From Acidobacteriaceae bacterium (GTDB lineage Bacteria; Acidobacteriota; Terriglobia; Terriglobales; Acidobacteriaceae): a stretch of DNA of 64,000 nucleotides. Both the position numbers and the translations under genes were made by a program. The stretch spans positions 1 to 64,000 of the forward strand of contig PLGG01000033.1 in NCBI GenBank assembly GCA_003138515.1, given 5' to 3'. The notes under the pieces are model-generated. The model was not told where the DNA came from. It was given only the letters and a program-made list of their open reading frames with translations, and made no database searches. Positions 9,334 through 17,429 of the stretch are shown piece after piece; the first letter of the stretch is position 1, and each line of letters opens with the position of its first letter.

Positions 9334-9807
9334 ATGGATGAAGTGTTGAGGATGTACGCGATGAGTGACGGCGACCCCTTTGGGAAGCCGGGTGACCTGG
9401 ACCCCGGTCAGGTCGAAGCCTTTGCTGAAGAGGAAGATGAATTGGAAACCGCCGGCATCCTTACCTCCTCAGATGACGACGAAGTGATCGCCGAAGAGAC
9501 GGTGATCGCGATTGTTTCGAAGCCCGCAGCCCCGCCGAAACCCAAAAAGGCTGCGGCGAAGAAGGCCGCCAAGAAGGCTCCCGCCAAGAAGACGGCGCCG
9601 GCCAAGAAGGTAGCCAAGAAAGCCGCCAAGAAGGTAGCCAACAAAAAGGCCGCCAAGAAGGTGGCGAAGAAAAAGGCTCCGGCGAAGAAAGCCGCTAAGA
9701 AGGTAGCCAAGAAGGTGGCGAAGAAGAAGGCTCCGGCCAAGAAGGCGGCGAAGAAGGCCGCCAAGAAAGCCAAGAAGGCCGCAAAGAAGAAGAAGGGAAA
9801 GAAGTAA
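9334..9807 (+). CDS. histone H1-like lysine-repeat protein with acidic head
   Basis: 157 aa from ATG 9334, with GGAGG 7 nt upstream; the earlier track start lacks an RBS. Residues 1-60 are acidic ('EAFAEEEDELETAG', 'SSDDDEV'); residues ~65-157 are made of KKA/KKV/KAPAKK repeats, the composition of bacterial histone H1-like and AlgP-like DNA-binding tails. The basic tail should coat or condense nucleic acid, and the acidic head may modulate that. Own promoter and a strong terminator, so a single-gene, probably highly expressed unit. Function inferred from composition only. Confidence 0.75.
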   Translation: MDEVLRMYAMSDGDPFGKPGDLDPGQVEAFAEEEDELETAGILTSSDDDEVIAEETVIAIVSKPAAPPKPKKAAAKKAAKKAPAKKTAPAKKVAKKAAKKVANKKAAKKVAKKKAPAKKAAKKVAKKVAKKKAPAKKAAKKAAKKAKKAAKKKKGKK

Positions 9808-9915
9808 CTTCGGTCGCCTGCTCCGGCGTTCGCGTTAGCGCCGGCCGCTTCGGCGGGCGGAAGTTTGTCCTACGAGAACGGCCACTTGCGACGGCTAGCG
9901 AGAGGAAAATGCAAA

Positions 9916-9947
9916 GGCCCGGCAGCCTGTTATGGCCGGGCCTTTTT
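9916..9947 (+). terminator. rho-independent terminator
   Basis: GGCCCGGC...GCCGGGCC stem with loop AGCCTGTTATG, then TTTTT. It follows the lysine-repeat gene by ~108 nt and may also serve the convergent dinB-like gene. Confidence 0.75.
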
Positions 9948-9987
9948 GCGTCTGCAGATTCCCGGCCGTTCGCGCGAATCAGGCTGC

Positions 9988-10425
9988 CTAAAGCTGCTTG
10001 AAGTGACCCTTTTGATGGCTTAGGTAATCCTCGATCAGGAAGCGGAGCGTGACGGGCGCGTCGTCGCCGACCACGCAACTTGACTCGAGTCGCTCTTCGG
10101 GAATCCGATCGACGGCGGCCATCAGGATCTCGTGTTCCGCCTGCCACCAGCGCAACAGCGTGTCCCACGGCTTGTCGCTGTATCCATGCGCGGCAACCCA
10201 CGCATCCTGCGCGTACCCAGGCCCGGCATACTGGCCGTCGATCGTAGCGCGGACAAGGCGCTGGCGGTTGTTGGCTGCTGAGTCCAGGAGATGGCCCACA
10301 ATCTGCTTGCGGGTCCATCCGCCTGCGCGCCAGGGAACCTCGGCAAGCGCGGGCGGAAGCGCAAGGAGCGCAGCGTGCAACTTCTCCAGCTCTGCCCGAA
10401 AATCTAGCGCTGTTTGCGTTGGCAT
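9988..10425 (-). CDS. DinB family protein
   Basis: 145 aa from MPTQTALDF; the track start 32 codons upstream has no support. Typical DinB four-helix fold: 'WTRKQIVGHLLDSAANN' carries the first metal-site His, and 'YLSHQKGHFKQL' the C-terminal H-x3-H pair. Such proteins are metal-dependent thiol transferases or of unknown function; this is not the DNA polymerase DinB. Downstream of the peroxiredoxin gene on the same strand but separated by 199 bp with a hairpin, so probably transcribed separately. Confidence 0.8.
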   Translation of the reverse strand: MPTQTALDFRAELEKLHAALLALPPALAEVPWRAGGWTRKQIVGHLLDSAANNRQRLVRATIDGQYAGPGYAQDAWVAAHGYSDKPWDTLLRWWQAEHEILMAAVDRIPEERLESSCVVGDDAPVTLRFLIEDYLSHQKGHFKQL

Positions 10426-10527
10426 AGTGGTGTTCTTTCCCCGTTCCGGAACGTACCGGAGGCGGCGGATGGTGGAGGATCGAGAGCATTTTCGGAATAC
10501 ACGCAGACTTCTTGAGTACATTGATTG

Positions 10528-10554
10528 GTGGCTTTTTCTTTAGGAAAAAGCCAC
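10528..10554. terminator. perfect 11-bp hairpin between peroxiredoxin and dinB-like gene
   Basis: GTGGCTTTTTC-TTTAG-GAAAAAGCCAC. The T-rich arm lies in the stem, so it could terminate transcription on either strand; it sits 70 nt after the peroxiredoxin stop. Confidence 0.5.
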
Positions 10555-10624
10555 TTGGCTGTGTGCCTTCGGTCTACTGCAATTGCAGAAAATGCTAAAC
10601 GAGGCGATCGGGCGGAACCACTGC

Positions 10625-11152
10625 TTACGGAATCGCCGCAAGCACATCGGAGGCCGAGGTGTTCGGATTCACCTTGAGCCAAACCTGGGCGATCTTGCCG
10701 TGCGGATCGATAAGGAAGGTGTTCCGATTGGCCATCGTGATTCCGACAAATCCGCCCAATGACCCATATGCGCTCACGACCTTGTGGTCGGGGTCGGCAA
10801 GCAAGTGGAACGTGAGACCATCCTTGGTGCAGAACTGCTTGTGGCTGTCGACCGTGTCCACGCTCACTCCCAGGATGACGGCGTTCTTGGCCTCGAATTG
10901 CGGCAGCGCGTCCTGAAACTTGTGCGCCTCGATGGTGCAGCCCGAGGTCATGTCCTTGGGGTAGAAGTAGAGCACGACCCACTTGCCGCGAAAGCTATCG
11001 AGCGAGATCTGCTCGCCGGTTTGCGAGGGCAGCGTAAAGGTGGGCGCGGGCTGGCCTACGGCGGGCATGGTAGAGTCGTCGGCGCGGACGGCGACGAACG
11101 GGAGCGCAGCGGCGATGGCCACTGCGAAAACGATAAGAAGCAGCTTTTTCAC
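10625..11152 (-). CDS. exported Bcp/PrxQ-type peroxiredoxin
   Basis: 175 aa from a GTG start chosen because AGGAGG lies 6 nt upstream and a signal peptide follows directly ('VKKLLLIVFAVAIAAALPFVAVRA'). The thioredoxin-fold core has 'VVLYFYPKDMTSGCTIEAHKF': the peroxidatic Cys is present, but the usual resolving Cys five residues later is His. Another Cys in 'FCTKDGLTFH' could resolve the disulfide as in other PrxQ subgroups. It reduces peroxides, here most likely in the periplasm. Downstream of the lpx operon on the same strand, with an 80-bp gap. Confidence 0.88.
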   Translation of the reverse strand: MKKLLLIVFAVAIAAALPFVAVRADDSTMPAVGQPAPTFTLPSQTGEQISLDSFRGKWVVLYFYPKDMTSGCTIEAHKFQDALPQFEAKNAVILGVSVDTVDSHKQFCTKDGLTFHLLADPDHKVVSAYGSLGGFVGITMANRNTFLIDPHGKIAQVWLKVNPNTSASDVLAAIP

Positions 11153-11231
11153 GAGAAACCTCCTGAAAATCGGGGATCGAAGAGCGGGGAATGACGGCCG
11201 GCGGCCCAAAGCTTTCGCCGCTCCATCATTA

Positions 11232-12182
11232 TCAGCGGCGCGCCGCCACAATGGCAATTCCCGCCTCGCTGGCGCGCTTGAGCAGGGCATCGCGATCGAA
11301 GAGGAGCGTTCGGGCGGCCTCGATTGAGAGGCAACTGGCCCCGGCGCGGATCATCGTTTCGACGGTCGAAATTCCAATCACCGGCACGTCGAAGCGCATG
11401 TCCTGATTTGGCTTGGCGACTTTGACGACGGTGAGACGGCGGGCCAGGAGCGATTTCTCGGGCGGCGGCTCGGATGCGAGTTTGGCGGCGGCGAGGGGCG
11501 CTGATTCGGCGATGGGCGCTGCTTCGTCGGCGACGTCCGCTGACTCTGCGACTTCCGCTAATTCATTGAGGGAGCCCATCAGGCGGCCGGCGCGTTCGAT
11601 GGTTGCATCCGTGCCTTCCATGGCCTCGACGGCTACGCAGGCCTGCGCTGCAACGACCACGGTTTGGCCGATGTCGAAGGCAGCGAGGGCCTGCGCCACG
11701 CCCAGACCGTACTCGATGTTGAGACATTCGTCCGCGTCTGGAGCGCGGCTGGTGAGCACGCCCTCCTCGGCCAGCAGAGGCTCCAGGAAGGTGGTGGAGC
11801 TGATCAGCTCAATGCCTTCGTCGGCCAACACCTTGGCCACCGCGCCCAGCAGCGCGTCTGTCGAGCGCGTGCGCAGGTTGAGCAGCAATTTTGCGAGACG
11901 CCAGTCGGGCCGGATGCTTGAGAAGATCTGTTTGTGTTTCACCTGGCCCGCCATCACGGCCTTTGCGACTCCTTCGTTTTGAAAGGTCTCGATCAGCCGG
12001 GAAAGCTCGCCCAGTGAGAGCCAGTGCACGGTGACGCCGGAATCAGCCTCGGCGCGCCGGTTCATCTCCGGATCGGTTTCCTCTTTGATGGCGGCAACGA
12101 CGACTTCGAGGCCCCCTGCCCGCGCCGCATCGAGGAGCAGAAAGGGAAAGCGGCCATTGCCGGCAATGAGGCCGAGCTTCAT
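11232..12182 (-). CDS. lpxI: UDP-2,3-diacylglucosamine pyrophosphatase LpxI
   Basis: 316 aa from ATG 12182, two bases after the lpxA stop, so translationally coupled. 'MKLGLIAGNGRFP', 'VMAGQVKH' and 'VVKVAKPNQDMRFDVPVIG' identify LpxI (DUF1009). It hydrolyses UDP-2,3-diacylglucosamine to lipid X in lipid A synthesis, the non-homologous alternative to LpxH. Compared with usual LpxI (~270 aa) there is a ~45-residue Ala/Glu-rich insertion just before the catalytic 'KPNQDMRFD' region. Last gene of fabZ-lpxA-lpxI. The track start at 12518 runs back into lpxA and is wrong. Confidence 0.93.
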   Translation of the reverse strand: MKLGLIAGNGRFPFLLLDAARAGGLEVVVAAIKEETDPEMNRRAEADSGVTVHWLSLGELSRLIETFQNEGVAKAVMAGQVKHKQIFSSIRPDWRLAKLLLNLRTRSTDALLGAVAKVLADEGIELISSTTFLEPLLAEEGVLTSRAPDADECLNIEYGLGVAQALAAFDIGQTVVVAAQACVAVEAMEGTDATIERAGRLMGSLNELAEVAESADVADEAAPIAESAPLAAAKLASEPPPEKSLLARRLTVVKVAKPNQDMRFDVPVIGISTVETMIRAGASCLSIEAARTLLFDRDALLKRASEAGIAIVAARR

Positions 12183-12184
12183 CG

Positions 12185-12970
12185 TTATTTGATCACCCCG
12201 CGCTTGCTGCGCTCGATGAAGTTGACCAGCAGGGCTACGTCGTCGCCGGCAGCATCCTCGCCGATCAGCGCGCGCATTTTTTCGACAGCCTGCGTGGTGT
12301 TGAGCTTGGCCGCGAGCAGCAGCCGGTAGGCCTTCTGGAGTTTCTGGAGACGTTCCGGCGTGAAGCCGCGTCGCTCCAGGCCGATTTTGTTGATGCCGAA
12401 GGCGCGATTCTCGCGCTTCGACGCGGTGAGCGAGAACGGCAGCACGTCCTGGGTGACGATGGTGCCGCCGCCGATGAACGAATACACGCCCAGAGTGCAG
12501 TGCTGGTGTACGGGACAAAATGCGCCCAGCGTTACGTGGTCCTCAATAGTAACGTGGCCGGCGAGCGTGGCGTTGTTGGCGAGGATGCAGTTGCTGCCCA
12601 CGTGGCTGTCGTGGCCGATGTGCACATAGGCCATGAGAAGATTGCCCGAGCCGAGGCGCGTAATGCCTCCGCCGCCGTTAGTGCCGCGGCTGATGGTTAC
12701 GCATTCGCGAATCGTATTGCCGTCGCCGATCTCGGTTTCGGTGGGCTCGCCGGTGTACTTCAGGTCCTGCGGCGCGAGGCCGATGGAGCCGAAGGGATAG
12801 AAGATGTTGCGCGCGCCGATGCGGGTTCGCCCGTCGATCACTACATGCGAAATGAGCGTGCACTCTTCGCCGAGCTCGACCTCCGCCCCGATGGTGCAAT
12901 AGGGCCCGATGGTGCACGACTTGGGAATGCGCGCACCTTCGGCGATGACCGCGCTGGAATGGATGCTCAC
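12185..12970 (-). CDS. lpxA: UDP-N-acetylglucosamine acyltransferase LpxA
   Basis: 261 aa, normal for LpxA. Left-handed beta-helix hexapeptide repeats run from the N-terminus ('[12 protein letters not shown]...[17 protein letters not shown]'), with '[18 protein letters not shown]' around the catalytic His, and a helical C-terminus ('[17 protein letters not shown]'). It transfers the hydroxyacyl chain from ACP to UDP-GlcNAc, the first step of lipid A synthesis. The ATG overlaps the fabZ stop as ATGA. Confidence 0.96.
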   Translation of the reverse strand: MSIHSSAVIAEGARIPKSCTIGPYCTIGAEVELGEECTLISHVVIDGRTRIGARNIFYPFGSIGLAPQDLKYTGEPTETEIGDGNTIRECVTISRGTNGGGGITRLGSGNLLMAYVHIGHDSHVGSNCILANNATLAGHVTIEDHVTLGAFCPVHQHCTLGVYSFIGGGTIVTQDVLPFSLTASKRENRAFGINKIGLERRGFTPERLQKLQKAYRLLLAAKLNTTQAVEKMRALIGEDAAGDDVALLVNFIERSKRGVIK

Positions 12971-13506
12971 GCAGGCTCCGCTGAGGGCGCTGCAGCACTT
13001 TCGGCAGTGGGCGCGGCAACATTCTCAGTTTCAGGCGTGGCCGGAGCGTCGCCGTGCGCGCGCTGCTCGCGCTCTTTCGTCACCACCGCGCAGGTCAGGG
13101 TTGCCTCACATGCGAGCTTCCCTTCGACCGTGGCCCTGCCCTGGATGCGCCCTACGCGGGAACGGAATGCCAACACGTCGACTTCGATGCGGACCTGGTC
13201 GCCGGGCGTGATGGGCCGGCGGAATTTGGCCTTCTCAATGCCGGTGAAGACGGCAAGCTTGGTGTTGCGGTCGGCGATTTCCGACAGCATGATGAGCGCT
13301 CCGGCCTGGGCCATCGCCTCCACGATGAGGACGCCGGGCATGATGGGGTAGCCGGGGAAGTGGCCCTGGAAGAACGGCTCGTTCATGGTCACGTTCTTGA
13401 TGGCGACGATGCGCTTTTGCGGCTCGAACTCGAGCACGCGGTCGATCAGGAGAAAAGGGTAACGGTGGGGCAGGAAATCCATGATTTCCTGGATGGTGAA
13501 GGTCAT
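12967..13506 (-). CDS. fabZ: 3-hydroxyacyl-ACP dehydratase FabZ
   Basis: 179 aa from [14 protein letters not shown] 7 nt upstream; the longer track ORF is not supported. '[13 protein letters not shown]', '[19 protein letters not shown]' contain the catalytic His and the Glu helix of the hot-dog fold. The last ~35 residues are an Ala/Glu/Pro tail absent from ordinary FabZ (~145 aa). It dehydrates 3-hydroxyacyl-ACP, the same substrate pool that LpxA draws on, which explains the fabZ-lpxA-lpxI operon. Confidence 0.95.
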   Translation of the reverse strand: MTFTIQEIMDFLPHRYPFLLIDRVLEFEPQKRIVAIKNVTMNEPFFQGHFPGYPIMPGVLIVEAMAQAGALIMLSEIADRNTKLAVFTGIEKAKFRRPITPGDQVRIEVDVLAFRSRVGRIQGRATVEGKLACEATLTCAVVTKEREQRAHGDAPATPETENVAAPTAESAAAPSAEPA

Positions 13507-13614
13507 TCTGCGGCTCCTCGGAGCGCTGGGGTTGAGTGATGAACGCTCGTTCGGATTATAAATATCCATCCAGCCTGCGAATGAATCGTTTATGGGCAAC
13601 CGCTCGCGCCGCAG

Positions 13615-14406
13615 CTACTTCTTGATCTTGCGGGCGACGGCGTCCGGATCCCAGAAATCGGCTTGCAGGTTCTGGTTGAAGCTGACGCGGTCAACGAAAT
13701 ACTGGCGAACAGGATCGCCGTTCTTGAGGCGTGTGATGGTGAAGGGAGTGGGGAAGCCGTCGATGGTGTGATAGTCGTCGTATTCTTCGGTGTCGGTGTT
13801 CTTGTCGTGGTATTCGGGGTCGCGCCACTGGAAGCTGCGCTGCAGCGGCAGATGTGTTTGCACGTCCATGAGGATGGTGATGGACTCGTTCTGGGGCGAG
13901 ATGAGCGTGACCTGCTCGCCCAGGTGCCGCTCGGACATGTGCTGGCCTTCGTAAAGCAGGATCGTGTTCGGATCCTTCATCCAGACCTTCACAGCCGTCT
14001 CAATCGAGTGGTCGCGGCGGCGCAGGTAGTCGTCCGCGATGTCCTTGTCCAACGGCTTTTTGCCGCGGTAGGTTACCTCCCAGCCCTGCCGGGCGACGTA
14101 GAACTGCACGACGTCGCGGTGCTTGGTGTATTCGATGCGGTCATGGTCGGGCCATTGGTGAAACTCGAAATACTCCGTAGTGCCGGGGTCGGGATTGCCT
14201 TGATAAAAGGCGGCGATGTGGCCATGCCGTTCCATATTGTTGATGTTGAGCCACAGCTGGCCGCCGAGCGCTTGTACCATGGCGTCGAGCGCGGCGCGCG
14301 CCTGGGCGGCATTTTTGGCGGCCTCGGGATCGGCCGATTGCGCCCGCATCGCCAGCGGCGCCAACAGCAAGAACATGGCCAAGGCAACCGGCAAGAACTT
14401 CCGCAT
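13615..14406 (-). CDS. LolA-like exported protein
   Basis: 263 aa from ATG 14406 with GGAGG just upstream. Signal peptide 'MRKFLPVALAMFLLLAPLAMRA'. The rest alternates beta strands with 'MERHGHIAAFYQGNPDPG', 'RIEYTKHRDVVQFYV', 'THLPLQRSFQWRDP', 'YHTIDGFPTPFTITRLKNGD', the style of outer-membrane lipoprotein-sorting/LolA-fold proteins that are numerous in acidobacteria. Role unknown; probably binds lipid or lipoprotein in the periplasm. Independent of the fabZ operon (109-bp gap). Confidence 0.6.
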   Translation of the reverse strand: MRKFLPVALAMFLLLAPLAMRAQSADPEAAKNAAQARAALDAMVQALGGQLWLNINNMERHGHIAAFYQGNPDPGTTEYFEFHQWPDHDRIEYTKHRDVVQFYVARQGWEVTYRGKKPLDKDIADDYLRRRDHSIETAVKVWMKDPNTILLYEGQHMSERHLGEQVTLISPQNESITILMDVQTHLPLQRSFQWRDPEYHDKNTDTEEYDDYHTIDGFPTPFTITRLKNGDPVRQYFVDRVSFNQNLQADFWDPDAVARKIKK

Positions 14407-14537
14407 GAATCCTCCGAACGAGAGTGTCTGCATAGAATGACGCAGATGAGGCGCTGTCGGCGCTGGAAGGCCAAGAAAAAAGGCGTTGAACCCAAGCTAA
14501 TGCATGGCGGAAGGGGATGTCGAGGTGAGCCACCGCC

Positions 14538-14729
14538 TCAGACAGCGCGGAGGACCCGCGCGGGCAGGAAGATGATGGCGCTTACGAGGTCAAGCACTCC
14601 GCCAACGGCGATGCCTGCCAGGCGAAATGGCAGCAAGAGCAACCAGACGATGGGATAAAGCACCAGAGCGGCCAGCGCCAGGGGCCAGCACAGCACCAGA
14701 AGGATGCACCAAAGAAGAAACTTGACCAT
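14538..14729 (-). CDS. small membrane protein
   Basis: 63 aa from ATG 14729 (the track uses a TTG 12 codons earlier). Two hydrophobic segments, 'FLLWCILLVLCWPLALAALVL' and 'AGIAVGGVLDLVSAIIFL', with a basic C-terminus 'PARVLRAV'. No function recognised. Confidence 0.55.
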   Translation of the reverse strand: MVKFLLWCILLVLCWPLALAALVLYPIVWLLLLPFRLAGIAVGGVLDLVSAIIFLPARVLRAV

Positions 14730-14821
14730 AGAGCTAAGCGCCTCGTTCGCGCGTGAAACCTTCAACTATTGTTACGCAACTGGCGCGGCATGGGTTCCAG
14801 TGGCGTGGGTTTGAGTTTGGA

Positions 14822-15319
14822 TCAGCGCGGTTTCGTGTTATGTTTTCGGGCGTGGCGCGAGGCAGCCGGTGCTTTCGGAGGCTTGGATGGGGCCTTCGCC
14901 ATGGCAGCAAGAGCCTTCTTCCGCTCGCGGATCACCTTCGCGCGCTCTTTTTCGGGCAGAGCGAGGATAGATTTGGTCTTCGGCGGGAGTTTTTCGGAGA
15001 TCAGCGCATGTGCTCGTTTCAGCTCGTCTTCAATTTCCCGCGGGCGGAGAGTATCCCAGCGCTCGACGGCGACCCAGTGCGCCCGCGCCAGATGCGGCGC
15101 CGGAATGATCCCCTCACGCTCCAGCAGCTCATGAAAGCGCTCGGCCCCGGAGTGGAACCAAAGAACGCCGAACCCGGCGCCATCGAGATCTGTCATGGCG
15201 AACATTTTTCCGCCGATGTCGCGGTCGCCGGCCCAGTAGACAAGATGATGGCCCCAGTTCACTGTTTCCGTGACATGGGGCAGCGCAAGGCAGATTTCAC
15301 GAACGCGTTCGTTGTCCAT
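14822..15319 (-). CDS. MmcQ/YjbR family DNA-binding-like protein
   Basis: 165 aa from MDNERVREI. 'LPHVTETVNWGHHLVYW', 'KMFAMTDLDG', 'HWVAVERWDTL' fit the MmcQ/YjbR (CyaY-like fold) family. The last ~55 residues are Lys/Ala-rich ('KKALAAMAKAPSKPPKAP'), reminiscent of the tail of the histone-like gene at 9334. Biochemical function of the family is not settled. Confidence 0.8.
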   Translation of the reverse strand: MDNERVREICLALPHVTETVNWGHHLVYWAGDRDIGGKMFAMTDLDGAGFGVLWFHSGAERFHELLEREGIIPAPHLARAHWVAVERWDTLRPREIEDELKRAHALISEKLPPKTKSILALPEKERAKVIRERKKALAAMAKAPSKPPKAPAASRHARKHNTKPR

Positions 15320-15374
15320 GGCCTTAGTGTAGGGGCAATAGTGTAGGACGCCGCGGCGAGCTCGGCGCCGACGC

Positions 15375-17027
15375 TCAGTGCGTGTGCAACAGGCGGTCGA
15401 AGGCCGGTCCCTGGAATTTGGCTTCGAATTCCCTGAATCGACGCTCAAGCTCCCACTGCGCGGAAGCCTTCTGGCTGCCGTGCATGAAATCCTTGCAGTT
15501 GGCCGATGGACTGTCGCCGCCCGGGGTTTCTCCTTTGCACGCACCGACTGTCGCGCTAAAGTCATCCGGCTTGGCCCACAGGCTCGCTCCGGGGAGGAAA
15601 TCGTGCTCCATTCCTGTGCGGACCAGTTGCTTCAGGTCGCGATAGGTAAGCCCGTAATCGATGGCTGCCCGCACATACTCATGGGTCAGGTCGATCCGGC
15701 TCACGCCTTCGTCGTCAGTGGACAGCGCGACCGGCACATGCACCGCGCGATAGACCGGAAACGGATGCGCATCTCCATCGACGCCAAGGATTCCTTCGTT
15801 CGAGCTCAGATTAATCTCGACCATGATGTGGCGCGAGGCGAGCTCCGTGAGCAGATCGCGCGGGCGATCCTCATTCATGACGTCGACGCCGTGGCCGATG
15901 CGCTCAGCGTCGCCGAGCTCGATCGCCTGGCGGATGTGGAAGCGCAGGCCCTCCGGCGGCACGAGACCCGGCGCGAGCTCGCCCGCGTGCAGCGAGATAT
16001 GCACGCCGGGATAGACGGAGTGCAGGTAGCCGACCATTTTCATGTGCAGCGTGTAATCGCGCATGGAGACGAAATCATCTTCGGGCCGCACCAGGTTGAT
16101 GCCCACCCAGGTGTCGTCCTTCGCGTTCATGCTCGCCTGCACCGTCTCGAACGCGAGCAGCGTTTGCGCAAACACTTGCTCAGGGGTAAAGTCCCGCAAA
16201 ACCGTCCAGAGATACCGGATCTCGACCTGGCACGCGGGAGTGGCCTGTGCGGTTCCGCAATGTTCCAGTTGCCTGCGTCCGGTTTCGGCCTGGAGCGCCG
16301 CATTTCGGCCGGCAGCCACCTCGTCGCGCAGCCCGTTGTCCAGGAGCTGCTGACGGAATTGCACGAAGGCCTGCGGGTCAGCCTGCGCCAGCTTGGCATT
16401 CCAGCCGATCTGGTGCGCGATTTCGAGCGCGTGGCTGAAGGGCGGCGTCTGCATCAGTTCCAAATACTGGTTGTTCTCAGCAGTGGCCCGGCTGGCCACT
16501 TCGTCCACCCACTCGGCGGCGTGATTCCCGAGCCCACTCATGCGGTCAAAAACGGCAAAGAACTGGTCGTGCTCGCTCCAGCCTGCTGTGGGCACAAAAC
16601 TGCGCACAGATAACGAATCGATCAGCTTGTCGTAAAGCAGTTGGTGCTGCCGGTCGATGTTGCCGGATAGCTCGGTGGCCGGGATCAGGTTTCCGCGGCA
16701 GGGCGGCTTGGCAAAGGTCAGCGTGGTTTTGTCGACGCACAAGCCGTCCTCGCCGGCGTCGCGGATCAGCGTTTCGGCATAGACCGCGCCCGAGAGATGA
16801 ACGTGCAGGTCGGCGCCTTTGGGGAAATCGCTGAGAAACGCGCGCAGCGGTTCCGGGCCCTGATGCAGATTGGCTTCGTAGATGAGAGCGGTGCGCGCCT
16901 CGGCGCGCGTGGGAATGCCCTGGGGGATGGGGCGCGATCCGCCGGGCATGGGGCCACAGCCCGACAGAGCTGCGAGCGCTACGCTGACAGCGAGCTGGAC
17001 GAAACGAACAGATAGGCGGCTGCGCAT
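15375..17027 (-). CDS. exported adenosine deaminase-like metal hydrolase (lipoprotein)
   Basis: 550 aa from ATG 17027; N-terminus 'MRSRLSVRFVQLAVSVALAALSGC' ends in a lipobox, so it should be anchored outside the cytoplasm. Metal and substrate motifs of the ADA superfamily are all visible: 'DLHVHLSGA' (HxH), 'SLHAGEL', 'ERIGHGVDV' and 'VALSTDDEGV'. A ~150-residue helical insertion lies between the first two motifs. At 550 aa it is longer than cytosolic ADA (~340) and like the secreted growth-factor type enzymes. Likely deaminates adenosine or a related purine for salvage; substrate not provable here. Confidence 0.88.
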   Translation of the reverse strand: MRSRLSVRFVQLAVSVALAALSGCGPMPGGSRPIPQGIPTRAEARTALIYEANLHQGPEPLRAFLSDFPKGADLHVHLSGAVYAETLIRDAGEDGLCVDKTTLTFAKPPCRGNLIPATELSGNIDRQHQLLYDKLIDSLSVRSFVPTAGWSEHDQFFAVFDRMSGLGNHAAEWVDEVASRATAENNQYLELMQTPPFSHALEIAHQIGWNAKLAQADPQAFVQFRQQLLDNGLRDEVAAGRNAALQAETGRRQLEHCGTAQATPACQVEIRYLWTVLRDFTPEQVFAQTLLAFETVQASMNAKDDTWVGINLVRPEDDFVSMRDYTLHMKMVGYLHSVYPGVHISLHAGELAPGLVPPEGLRFHIRQAIELGDAERIGHGVDVMNEDRPRDLLTELASRHIMVEINLSSNEGILGVDGDAHPFPVYRAVHVPVALSTDDEGVSRIDLTHEYVRAAIDYGLTYRDLKQLVRTGMEHDFLPGASLWAKPDDFSATVGACKGETPGGDSPSANCKDFMHGSQKASAQWELERRFREFEAKFQGPAFDRLLHTH

Positions 17028-17059
17028 GATTGCACTCCAGTTTAGTCCAGCTTCGCGGC

Positions 17060-17088
17060 TTGGCCCTGCACTCGCGCCTTGGTATACT
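17060..17088 (+). promoter_or_regulatory. promoter for tRNA-Phe
   Basis: TTGGCC, 17 bp, TATACT, 96 bp before the tRNA. Good spacing and -10 box. Confidence 0.55.
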
Positions 17089-17184
17089 GATGAGGTTGTT
17101 TTGAGCGCACGGCACGTGGATTTACCCACCTCGACCGGCATCGCCGGAACCCGCGCAGATTCATTCAACTCTTGTCTAAACTGA

Positions 17185-17259
17185 GGCCAGGTAGCTCAGT
17201 GGTAGAGCGCGGCCCTGAAAAGGCCGGCGTCGGCGGTTCAATCCCGTCCCTGGCCACCA
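17185..17259 (+). tRNA. tRNA-Phe (GAA)
   Basis: GGCCAGG/CCTGGCC acceptor stem, GCTC/GAGC D stem, CGGCC-CTGAAAA-GGCCG anticodon arm with anticodon GAA, GGCGG/CCGTC T arm with loop TTCAATC, and an encoded CCA end. 75 nt. Confidence 0.95.
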
Positions 17260-17307
17260 TTCCAATCTTCAACTGTTCAGCTTGCTGACTGGGCCGCGCT
17301 CGTGCCG

Positions 17308-17396
17308 TTGAGCGCAGCGAAGTGGTATCGCCCGCGGCCCTCCGAAAGGCCGGCGTCGGCGGGGCAATTCCGTGAGGGGCCCGTCCCTGGCCACCA
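17308..17396 (+). pseudogene. decayed second copy of tRNA-Phe
   Basis: 'AGTGGTATCGCCCGCGGCCCTCCGAAAGGCCGGCGTCGGCGG' and the final 'CCCGTCCCTGGCCACCA' match the tRNA-Phe 120 bp upstream. The acceptor 5' arm is lost, the anticodon loop is changed to TCCGAAA within a shifted stem, and ~14 bp are inserted in the T arm. It cannot fold as a normal tRNA. It ends 33 bp from the ompA-like stop codon. Confidence 0.75.
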
Positions 17397-17429
17397 CTCC
17401 AATTTTGATCTGATCGACTTGTTGACGGA

